In this document: one piece after another, positions 50,021 to 56,751 of the stretch
Layout: every line of letters begins with the position of its first letter
Position numbering within the stretch: position 1 is the stretch's first letter
Source: Bacillota bacterium
GTDB taxonomy: Bacteria; Bacillota; Clostridia; Oscillospirales; Oscillospiraceae
Length of the DNA stretch: 64,000 nucleotides
Reading direction: 5' to 3'
Assembly (NCBI GenBank): GCA_023402075.1
Contig: JAEXCS010000011.1
Span: 1 to 64,000 of the forward strand
The notes under the pieces: model-generated
Database searches by the model: none
What the model was told of the DNA's origin: nothing
Seen by the model: the letters and a program-made list of their open reading frames with translations, nothing else
Program-made: the position numbers and the translations under genes

Positions 50021-50958
50021 CGGGAAGAATTACGACGTGCGACCACCGAGTGTTTGATTTGCCTGCGCTGCTGACCTGGGACGTAGCCTATACGGGCACC
50101 GTGCCCTGCGACAGCTTTGCGGTGACGTGTCTTTATTCGGCGGAAATGGAACCGGTACTGCGGCAAGCGGCGGGATTTACGCTGATGGACGGGGAAACTG
50201 TGCTGCTGCGAGGCATTGTGGATGAGTATGAGATTCGCCAGACAGAGGAGGGCCTCAGCGCGCTGGTGGCAGGACGGGGCTATGCGGCCCGGCTGCTGGA
50301 CAACGAGGCGCAAGCTGCCGCTTATCAGGGAGCCACATTGGAGGAAATCGTCAGAAATCATGTGACGCCTTATGGGATTCCCTGTGACAAAACAGCAAGT
50401 ATTAGCAGCGGCGGCGAAATGTACACGGTGGCGGCGGGAAGCAGCCAATGGAGGGCGCTGGCGGACTTTTGCAAAACCTATGGCGGTTTTACGCCAAGCT
50501 TTGACCGGTTTGGCCGGCTATGGGCGGACAAGGCGAAAGAGGGAAAAACGTTTGAGATTACGGATTCATCAAACATTTTATCCCTTGTAAAACGGGAAGA
50601 TCACTACGGTGTGTTGTCAGAGATACTGGTAATCGACAAGACAAGAAACCAGACGTACAGTGTGCGCAACGAGGAATGGATTGCCCGGGGCGGACAGTGC
50701 CGCCGGGTTCTGTACACGCCGGGACAAAGCACCTGGGCCAAAATGCGCTATACCGGGGAGTATCAAATTGCGCGGTCCAGAGAGGATGAGATTTCCGTGG
50801 AAGTGACGCTGGCGGGGGGCTTTCTGGCGTTTCCCGGAGACGTGGCCGTCTTGAAGCTGAAACGAATGGGCCTGACGGGGGCCTATCGCGTGGCAGAGGC
50901 CAGAACCCGGGCTGACGGTGGCGGAGAATCCGTTACGCTGACGCTACGTGAGAAATGA
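50017..50958 (+). CDS. Baseplate hub protein (XkdQ/gpD-like)
   Basis: 313 aa. Begins with barrel strands (TTCDHRVFDLPALLTWDVAY) and DEYEIRQTEEGLSALVAGRG. The centre TLEEIVRNHVTPYGI, SSQWRALADFCKTYGGFTP and FDRFGRLWAD is typical of late-control D/gp27-type hubs. It would form the trimeric hub that holds the spike. Confidence 0.85.
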   Translation: MTGRITTCDHRVFDLPALLTWDVAYTGTVPCDSFAVTCLYSAEMEPVLRQAAGFTLMDGETVLLRGIVDEYEIRQTEEGLSALVAGRGYAARLLDNEAQAAAYQGATLEEIVRNHVTPYGIPCDKTASISSGGEMYTVAAGSSQWRALADFCKTYGGFTPSFDRFGRLWADKAKEGKTFEITDSSNILSLVKREDHYGVLSEILVIDKTRNQTYSVRNEEWIARGGQCRRVLYTPGQSTWAKMRYTGEYQIARSREDEISVEVTLAGGFLAFPGDVAVLKLKRMGLTGAYRVAEARTRADGGGESVTLTLREK

Positions 50959-50982
50959 TCCGGGTAAAGAGGAGGGAAAACA

Positions 50983-51399
50983 ATGTGGTTATCAAAGCAG
51001 ACGAGGCCGGAGGTCTCTCCTGCCGGGGCTGATTTGGGTGTGACAAGTATTTCCGGAGAGCGCGCGGGCGTAGTCACCAAAGGCGAGGTGCGGGCGCTTC
51101 CGGTTTACGGGCCGGGAGGGTATGCGTGGCGGCCCGCTGCGGGAGAGACGGTGCTGGTCATTAAGGGCGGAACCGGCGGAGAGGAGTCCTGCGTGGCAGG
51201 TGCAAAGCAGACGGATGCACCTGCCGGGCTTTGTCCCGGAGAGGTTTATATCCACGCCAAAGGCGCCAGTGTGTATCTCAAAAATGATGGAACGGTGGAG
51301 CTGCGGGGCAGCATTGTCCTGTCGGGACAGGTGGAGATAAACGGTGGGCTGCGCGTAAACGGGGAGCCCTATCTACCCTGCAAGTGCGGGGAGGAATAG
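50983..51399 (+). CDS. Baseplate spike protein (gpV/XkdR-like)
   Basis: 138 aa. An OB-fold-like first half (GEVRALPVYGPGGYAWRPAA) and a beta-helical second half (KGASVYLKNDGTVELRGSIV), followed by VEINGGLRVNGEPYLPCKCG. The terminal CKC could bind a metal at the spike tip. It would puncture the target envelope. Confidence 0.75.
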   Translation: MWLSKQTRPEVSPAGADLGVTSISGERAGVVTKGEVRALPVYGPGGYAWRPAAGETVLVIKGGTGGEESCVAGAKQTDAPAGLCPGEVYIHAKGASVYLKNDGTVELRGSIVLSGQVEINGGLRVNGEPYLPCKCGEE

Positions 51400-51401
51400 G
51401 A

Positions 51402-51740
51402 ATGACAGAACTGAAAATCAGAAACGGGGATTATGTGGCCGACGGCGTTGGCGGGACGGTTCGAGTGAAGGGCCGGGACGCGCTGCTGCAAAGAGTTTTG
51501 TTCCGACTGACGGCAAGACGGGGCGGGTTTCCGTTTTTGGAAAATGTGGGCAGCACGCTGTATGCACTGGGAGGCGAGACGCCTTCCCGTCGGCAAAGCG
51601 CGGCGGAAGCGGCGGTGGCACAGGCGCTGTCGGAGGAACAAAACCTGCGCGTGGAGAAGGTGGAGCTGGACGGAAGCCGACTGGCGGTGCGGATGAACTA
51701 TGAAGGGGAGGAGCTGAATCTGCAGCTTACGGTGCGGTGA
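51402..51740 (+). CDS. Baseplate wedge protein gp25-like (XkdS-like)
   Basis: 112 aa from the ATG at 51402. Pattern of gp25/W proteins: GGTVRVKGRDALLQRVLFRL, then GGFPFLENVGSTLYALGG. The EPR-type core of gp25 is not obvious, so it is a divergent member. Starts the inner wedge; followed by the J-like gene. Confidence 0.78.
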   Translation: MTELKIRNGDYVADGVGGTVRVKGRDALLQRVLFRLTARRGGFPFLENVGSTLYALGGETPSRRQSAAEAAVAQALSEEQNLRVEKVELDGSRLAVRMNYEGEELNLQLTVR

Positions 51741-51752
51741 CAGGAGTAAAAC

Positions 51753-52811
51753 ATGAGGACAACAGATGAAATTTTTCAGGAGCTGCTTTCGGCATTTCGG
51801 GAGCGGTCCGGTTATGGAGCGGAGGACGCTTGCGATCTGGCAGTGCGGCTGTATGCGGTGGCGGCGCAGGTGCAGGCGCTGGAATGTCAGGCCGACTGGG
51901 TGCTGAACCAGAGCTTTCCCCAGACGGCCCAAGGCGTTTATCTGGACGACCACGCGGCTATGCGGGGGATTGCCCGTCAGGCGGCGGCAAAAGCGGGAGG
52001 CACACTTCGATTTTCTGTGACAGACGCTCCGGTGCAGGATTTGAGCATTCCCATGGGAAGTGTGTGCATGACGGAGGGAGGAGTGCGCTTTCAGACCACA
52101 AGGGCGGCGGTGCTTGCGGCGGGAACACTGACGGCGGACGTACCCGCTGAGGCGCTGGAGCCGGGGGGCAGCAGCAATGCAGCAGCTTGGAGCGTGACAG
52201 TGATGGCGGCATGCCCAATGGGAATTACTGCCTGCACAAATCCGACGGCATTTTCCGGAGGGGCTGATGAAGAGAGCGACGAGGCACTTCGTGTACGGGT
52301 GCTGGACAGCTTTGAGCGTCTGCCAAACGGGGCAAACGCTGCCTTTTACGAGGAACAGGCACTGCGGCATCAGGGTGTTGCGGCAGCGGTGGCTGTGGGA
52401 AGGGCACGGGGCATCGGCACGGTGGATGTGTACATCGCAAAGTCGTCGGGGCTGCCGGATGCGGCGCTGCTGGGTGCGGTAGAAGCCGATTTGCAGGCCA
52501 AAAGAGAAATTGCCGTGGACGTGCGGGTGCTGGCTCCGGAGGAGCGTCGCTTGGATGTGACGGTGGAGCTGGACGTAGGTGAAAACGGGAATTTTCCTGT
52601 GGTGAAGAGCGCGGCTGAGCGGGCAATTGCCGGATGGCTTACGGGAAAGCTGCTGGGAAAGCCTATTCTTCTGGCGGAGCTTGGCCAACTGATCTATGGC
52701 GTGGACGGTGTAAAAAACTATCATATTCTGGCCCCTTCCGCAGACCGGCAGGGGAGCGCCACGATTCTGTATACGCTGGGGGAACTGTGCGTGACGGAAA
52801 TGGGGGCGTGA
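51753..52811 (+). CDS. Baseplate J-like protein (XkdT-like)
   Basis: 352 aa. Family hallmarks: N-terminal helix with EIFQELLSAFRERSGY, SQTAQG-like FPQTAQGVYLDDHAAMRGI, beta domain, and the conserved SGGADEESDEALRVRVLDSF followed by NGANAAFYEEQAL. Forms baseplate wedges with the gp25-like and XkdU-like proteins. Confidence 0.92.
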   Translation: MRTTDEIFQELLSAFRERSGYGAEDACDLAVRLYAVAAQVQALECQADWVLNQSFPQTAQGVYLDDHAAMRGIARQAAAKAGGTLRFSVTDAPVQDLSIPMGSVCMTEGGVRFQTTRAAVLAAGTLTADVPAEALEPGGSSNAAAWSVTVMAACPMGITACTNPTAFSGGADEESDEALRVRVLDSFERLPNGANAAFYEEQALRHQGVAAAVAVGRARGIGTVDVYIAKSSGLPDAALLGAVEADLQAKREIAVDVRVLAPEERRLDVTVELDVGENGNFPVVKSAAERAIAGWLTGKLLGKPILLAELGQLIYGVDGVKNYHILAPSADRQGSATILYTLGELCVTEMGA

Positions 52812-52812
52812 C

Positions 52813-53379
52813 ATGGCAGGATATGCAGCGCATTTAAAAAACCTGCTGGCGCCCTTGAGCATTTACGATCTCCGCGACGCGACACTGAGCGAAAGTGAAT
52901 TGTTTGCGCAGGGCGAGGGGCTGGATCAAATTTCTGACCGCCTTGAATATATTGAGCGGGAAACGCTGACAGGCACGGCAGAGGGCGAGGGACTGCTTCG
53001 GCGGGAGGAGCTGTTTGCAAGAAAGCCCGCAGCAAACACCGTTGCCCTTCGGCGGAACGCCATCGCGGCGCTGATGCAGATTGATGCGGACAGCTTTTCA
53101 CTGGACGCAATTAACCGAACCATCAGCGGCTGCGGCATCAAGGCCCTGGCGCAGGAAATGGGGGGCGGCCACATCCGGGTAATTTTTCCGGAGGTGGGAG
53201 GAATTCCAGAGGAATTTCAGCAGATTCAAAAAATTGTACTGGACATCATTCCCTGCCATCTGGAAACGGAATTTTACTTCCGCTATATGCTCTGGTCGGA
53301 GTGTGAGGATTACGGCTGGACGTGGAATGGAGTGGAGTCGGCGGCACATACATGGCACAGCTTTGAGTTGGCGGTGTAA
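52813..53379 (+). CDS. Baseplate protein XkdU-like (DUF2313/gpI-like)
   Basis: 188 aa. Order and content fit the wedge protein next to J: HLKNLLAPLSIYDLRDATLS at the start, a helical centre, and a C-terminal EFYFRYMLWSECEDYGWTW. In PBSX this protein is followed by tail-fibre genes; here the lysis genes begin two bases later. Confidence 0.78.
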   Translation: MAGYAAHLKNLLAPLSIYDLRDATLSESELFAQGEGLDQISDRLEYIERETLTGTAEGEGLLRREELFARKPAANTVALRRNAIAALMQIDADSFSLDAINRTISGCGIKALAQEMGGGHIRVIFPEVGGIPEEFQQIQKIVLDIIPCHLETEFYFRYMLWSECEDYGWTWNGVESAAHTWHSFELAV

Positions 53380-53380
53380 T

Positions 53381-53677
53381 ATGGAAAAGGGGTGGAGTGA
53401 ACGAATCACGGCACTGGAGGAACGTGTGTCCTCCAACATTCTGAGGATCGGCGCGCTGGAGCAGAGTCAGGAGACGCTGCGGCGGCTGGCCACGGCGGTG
53501 GAGGTGCTGGCGACAAAGCAAGAGACGGCGGCCGGAAGCTTGGCGCGGTTGGGAGAGAAAATGGATGCGCTGGAGCGTCGGCCGGGAAAACGGTGGGATG
53601 GACTGGTGGACAAAGTCTTTCTGCTTTTGGCGGGGGCGTTTGTCACCTTCCTGCTGACGAGGGGAGGCACTATATGA
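53381..53677 (+). CDS. XhlA-like haemolysin/holin-associated protein
   Basis: 98 aa starting at ATG 53381. A long coiled coil (about 8-65: ITALEERVSSNILRIGALEQ) and one C-terminal membrane helix (FLLLAGAFVTFLL). This is the pattern of XhlA proteins, which help release PBSX-type particles with a holin and an amidase. Overlaps the next gene by four bases. Confidence 0.8.
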   Translation: MEKGWSERITALEERVSSNILRIGALEQSQETLRRLATAVEVLATKQETAAGSLARLGEKMDALERRPGKRWDGLVDKVFLLLAGAFVTFLLTRGGTI

Positions 53678-53940
53678 GGAGAAAATTGACGGCATCAAAA
53701 ATTATTGCGCTGGGAATTTTAGGCTTGGACGCAATTTGCACATGCGTGGTGCTGTATTTTTGTTATCTGGCAATTCACAATCAATTTACCGGGACACTGC
53801 CGTATCTCACCACGCTGATTGGGGCGCTTCAGGCGTCCACAGCGGTGGTGCTGGCGGCGTATTTCGGAAAAAGCAAGGCGGAAAACACCCGGGGCGGCAT
53901 CATTTATGACGCGGCGATAGGGATGGACGAGGATATCTGA
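53674..53940 (+). CDS. Small membrane protein, holin-like
   Basis: 88 aa from the ATG at 53674. Two membrane spans (about 9-32 and 42-62), then a short charged tail ending AIGMDEDI. Size, topology and location in the lysis block suggest a holin or anti-holin; family not recognised. Confidence 0.6.
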   Translation: MRRKLTASKIIALGILGLDAICTCVVLYFCYLAIHNQFTGTLPYLTTLIGALQASTAVVLAAYFGKSKAENTRGGIIYDAAIGMDEDI

Positions 53941-53954
53941 GAGAGGAGAATTCT

Positions 53955-54206
53955 ATGGGGGAATTGATGAGAAAGCTTAGCTCACGAAAGATGTGGGCTG
54001 CTGTGGCGGGAATCGTGACGGGTCTTGCCATGGTGTTTGGGCTGGATGAAAATGCGATCTCCACTGTGGCGGGAGCAGTGGTGGCAATTGCCTCGGTGAC
54101 GACGTATATCATCACCGAGGGCAAAGTGGACGCCGAGAGTGTTGGCCAGATGGCTGACGCGGCCCGAGATGCCGCAGATGCGCTGAGGAGCGCAGACGGA
54201 GCATGA
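53955..54206 (+). CDS. Phage holin
   Basis: 83 aa. Begins KLSSRKMWAAVAGIVTGLAM, a common start of Firmicute phage holins. Two hydrophobic helices follow (about 13-30 and 36-54) and then a helical acidic tail. Overlaps the endolysin start by four bases. Confidence 0.75.
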   Translation: MGELMRKLSSRKMWAAVAGIVTGLAMVFGLDENAISTVAGAVVAIASVTTYIITEGKVDAESVGQMADAARDAADALRSADGA

Positions 54207-54898
54207 CGGGGGCGGAAAAGCTGCTGGCAGTTGCGCGGCAGGAGCTGGGAACGAAGGAAGTGCCCGCCGGAAGCAACCGGGTGAAATACAACACGGTCTA
54301 CTACGGCAGAGAAACGCTTGGAGACAGCTATCCGTGGTGCTGTGTATTTCTGTGGTGGTGCTTTCGGGAAGCGGGGCTGAGTGCGCTGTTCTATGGCGGC
54401 GGTAAAACCGCATCCAGCGGCGCTCTTGCAAATTGGGCCCGGAAAAACGGACGGTTTGCGGAAAAAGGCTTTCTGCCCGGAGATTTGGTGTTTTTCCAAT
54501 TCAGCGGGTCCGTGATTGAACACATGGGCGTGGTGGAACGGGTGAACGCTGACGGAAGCCTTGTCACCATAGAGGGAAACACCGGAACACTCAGCGACGC
54601 CAACGGCGGAGAGGTGCAGCGAAGGACAAGGGCTGTACGGTATGTGGTGGGAGCGCTTCGCCCAGAGTATGAGGAGGAAACAATGACCCAAAACGAATTT
54701 GACGCGATGATGACCGTATGGCTGCAAAAACGAGGAGAGCTGCCTCCCGGGGAGTTTTCGGAACAGGCCCGCGCATGGGCTGAAAAAAACGGGATCGTCC
54801 GGGGTGCCGGCGACGGAACGTATCAGTATAAAAGCTGGTGCACCAGAGAGCAGATGCTGGTGTTTCTTCACCGGTTTTTGGAGACGCTTAAATCATAA
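54203..54898 (+). CDS. CHAP-domain endolysin
   Basis: 231 aa. CHAP/NlpC-P60-like domain (about 1-155): GTKEVPAGSNRVKYNTVYY, YPWCCVFLWWCF with the catalytic cysteine, FQFSGSVIEHMGVVER with the histidine, and IEGNTG. The C-terminal ~65 residues, with SEQARAWAEKNGIVRGAGDG, resemble an SLH-type cell-wall binding motif. It would cut peptidoglycan to free particles. Last gene of the cluster. Confidence 0.88.
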   Translation: MTGAEKLLAVARQELGTKEVPAGSNRVKYNTVYYGRETLGDSYPWCCVFLWWCFREAGLSALFYGGGKTASSGALANWARKNGRFAEKGFLPGDLVFFQFSGSVIEHMGVVERVNADGSLVTIEGNTGTLSDANGGEVQRRTRAVRYVVGALRPEYEEETMTQNEFDAMMTVWLQKRGELPPGEFSEQARAWAEKNGIVRGAGDGTYQYKSWCTREQMLVFLHRFLETLKS

Positions 54899-54913
54899 AC
54901 GTTTAATAAAAAT

Positions 54914-54945
54914 GCCCGCCGTCCATATGGACGGCGGGCGCTTTT
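54914..54945 (+). terminator. Terminator of the phage cluster
   Basis: An 11-bp perfect stem GCCCGCCGTCC/GGACGGCGGGC (54914-54924 with 54929-54939) and GCTTTTAT. It lies between convergent genes. Confidence 0.9.
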
Positions 54946-54954
54946 ATAATAGTT

Positions 54955-55245
54955 TCAAACGCATTTTTTTGCATCAAGGAGGTCCTGAATCAACTGGCGA
55001 ATATGAGCAATCTGTGCATCCGTAAGGCCTGAGGCATCAATGACGGCATCGGGCTGCCGACCCAGAAGCACGTCGGTGGAGACGGCAAAAAAATCAGCCA
55101 GTCGCTCAAGCAGCTCCACGGAGGGCTGAATGTTGTTGTTTTCCCAGTTGGAGACGCTCTGCTTGGAAACGCCCAGCCGCTCGGCCAGACGCGCTTGAGT
55201 GATTCCGCTTGCCAGCCGCAGCCGGTGTATTTCGTCGCACAACAT
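54955..55245 (-). CDS. XRE family helix-turn-helix regulator
   Basis: 96 aa. Cro/CI-type domain (about 5-60): IHRLRLASGITQARLAERLG, VSKQSVSNWENN, then a short helical tail that may dimerise. Faces the phage cluster from its distal end. A phage-type repressor or a host regulator; it is the only regulatory gene next to the cluster. A 7-bp palindrome precedes its start and probably mediates autoregulation. Confidence 0.85.
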   Translation of the reverse strand: MLCDEIHRLRLASGITQARLAERLGVSKQSVSNWENNNIQPSVELLERLADFFAVSTDVLLGRQPDAVIDASGLTDAQIAHIRQLIQDLLDAKKCV

Positions 55246-55269
55246 GGGAAGTTCCTCCTGAATCCAAAA

Positions 55270-55325
55270 TTACAATATCATTGTAAAATTCAACTTGACA
55301 AAATGGAAATATAAAAGTATTGTAA
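55270..55325. promoter_or_regulatory. Operator for the XRE regulator
   Basis: TTACAAT-ATC-ATTGTAA (55270-55286), a perfect 7-bp inverted repeat, lies 25 bases before the regulator start. An extra half site ATTGTAA is at 55319-55325. The same strand also carries TTGACA (55294-55299) with TATTGT 17 bases on. Binding by the adjacent protein is inferred. Confidence 0.55.
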
Positions 55326-55354
55326 TATTGGATATATGAGAAAATTTTGTTATT

Positions 55355-55996
55355 TTACGTCATTGACGGGCGATTTTGCACGATCTGTGCGTATTGTTCG
55401 GAGAGCAAAGGCCAATTGATGAGTCGCCACCAGGCATCCAGATAGTCGCCCCGGCGATTTTGATATTGCAGATAATACGCATGTTCCCACACGTCGCAGC
55501 AAAGCAGGGGTACAAGAGGCAGGACAGTGTCCTGATTGGCTACGTTTTGAAGGGTCAGAATTCCGTCTGAATCGGTGCATAGGCAGGTCCAGCCGGAACC
55601 GAAGACGGAAAGTGCGGCACTTTTCAGGGCGATTCTAAGTCCATCGGTGCTGCCAAAGATGAGACGGATTGCGTCCCCCAGCCGTGGCTGGGGAGATGAG
55701 GGAGGCAGGGCGTGGAGCGTGCGGAAATAGATGTCGTGGTTGAATACGCCCCCGGCATTGTTGCGCACACCCTGGCGAATTTGCGGGGGTAAGTCCATCC
55801 AGTGCTCGCACAACTGAATCAAAGACCAGTCCTGATAAGCAGGATAGGACTCCAGCAGCTTGTTCAGATTGTCCACATAGGCCGCAAAATGCTTGTCGTG
55901 GTGGAAACACAGAAGCTTGGAGTCAAGGTCTGGTTCCAGTGCGTCATAAGGATAGGGCAGCGGGGGAAGGACAAAGGGATATTGCTTTTCTTCCAT
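55355..55996 (-). CDS. Fe/Mn superoxide dismutase family protein
   Basis: 213 aa from the ATG at 55996 behind AAAGGA. All metal-ligand motifs are present: FHHDKHFAAYVDNLNKLL, NNAGGVFNHDIYF, and CCDVWEHAYYLQY with the aspartate and histidine. FGSGWTCL and YLDAWWRLINW match the C-terminal domain. It should dismutate superoxide, though some divergent members have other roles. Stand-alone gene. Confidence 0.87.
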   Translation of the reverse strand: MEEKQYPFVLPPLPYPYDALEPDLDSKLLCFHHDKHFAAYVDNLNKLLESYPAYQDWSLIQLCEHWMDLPPQIRQGVRNNAGGVFNHDIYFRTLHALPPSSPQPRLGDAIRLIFGSTDGLRIALKSAALSVFGSGWTCLCTDSDGILTLQNVANQDTVLPLVPLLCCDVWEHAYYLQYQNRRGDYLDAWWRLINWPLLSEQYAQIVQNRPSMT

Positions 55997-56169
55997 GGGC
56001 GTCATCCTTTCCACATATGTTCATCAGAGAAGTATACGCCACAGAGTCCGGAATTATGCGGGGACCGGCGGGTGAAAAATGGGGTTTCGGCGAAAATTTC
56101 GGGACTTCGACACAGGGAATAAGATATTCTGCTAGGCAAGCAACATATCAATTGGGAGAAGATGATTTT

Positions 56170-56328
56170 ATGACGGACGACGAATTGGATTTCTGCATTC
56201 TGTGCGGCCCGCTGGCGGACGCTGTGGAGCTGCTGGATGAAGGAAATACCACGGCGGCCCGGGCGATTATGATGCGGGTTCTCAGGCGCGCGCAGGAGCT
56301 GTGCGAACGGGATCAGGGCATGGCATGA
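56170..56328 (+). CDS. Small hypothetical protein, 52 aa
   Basis: ATG at 56170 after GGGAGAAG. Acidic start (TDDELDFCILCGPLADAVEL) with a CxxC pair, then a helical arginine-rich half with RRAQELCERD. No family recognised. A strong terminator follows, which supports a real transcript. Confidence 0.5.
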   Translation: MTDDELDFCILCGPLADAVELLDEGNTTAARAIMMRVLRRAQELCERDQGMA

Positions 56329-56342
56329 AATAAAAGTGCGAA

Positions 56343-56391
56343 AAAGGCGTTTCCGGAAAGTTTTACTTTCCGGAAACGCCTTTAATTTTTC
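56343..56391. terminator. Bidirectional terminator before ireB
   Basis: An 18-bp perfect stem AAAGGCGTTTCCGGAAAG with its complement (56343-56360 with 56366-56383), loop TTTTA, then AATTTTT on plus and TTCGCACTTTT on minus. Confidence 0.88.
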
Positions 56392-56404
56392 GATACCGAG
56401 CGCT

Positions 56405-56650
56405 TTACTGCCCCAAGTATTTGCGAACTAAAACCTGCAGCAGCTCGTCTCTGTCGATTTTACGGATCAGAGTCCGGGCATTATTGTGGTTGGTGATATA
56501 GGTGGGGTCCTCGGAGAGAATATAACCCACGATCTGATTAATGGGATTATAGCCTTTTTCCTCCAATGCCTGATAGACCGTTGACAGGACATGGCGAATC
56601 TCCGCGTCTTTTTCTATTGCAAGATTGAATTTTCTGGTGAAATCGTCCAC
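56405..56650 (-). CDS. ireB: IreB-type regulatory protein (UPF0297)
   Basis: 81 aa, a strong family match: a threonine-containing N-terminus, then EIRHVLSTVYQALEEKGYNP and INQIVGYILSEDPTYIT, ending LQVLVRKYLG. IreB is a substrate of the PASTA kinase IreK that tunes cell-wall stress resistance in Enterococcus. The usual ruvX/DUF1292 neighbours are not adjacent here; ruvX lies at 1746 instead. Confidence 0.92.
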   Translation of the reverse strand: MDDFTRKFNLAIEKDAEIRHVLSTVYQALEEKGYNPINQIVGYILSEDPTYITNHNNARTLIRKIDRDELLQVLVRKYLGQ

Positions 56651-56751
56651 GCAGACACCACCTTTCCCCTCGTATAGACTTTATTATACTCGACTTTTGC
56701 CGGACTGTAAAGAGCAAAGAAAAACTTTGGCGCAGATTTTGCAGCCCTGTT

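Noticed and set aside
51369..52862. 497-codon minus-strand frame over the baseplate genes, considered as a missing tail-fibre gene
   Set aside because: Arginine/histidine/proline-rich antisense composition, no start signal, and it covers the J-like gene entirely.
40564..54898. Reading the cluster as a headless tailocin or eCIS
   Set aside because: Terminase, portal, protease and capsid genes are all present and look intact, so a DNA-packaging head is encoded.
40380..54960. attL/attR direct repeats flanking the phage-like cluster
   Set aside because: I compared the two borders by eye and found no shared sequence longer than a few bases, and there is no interrupted tRNA gene.
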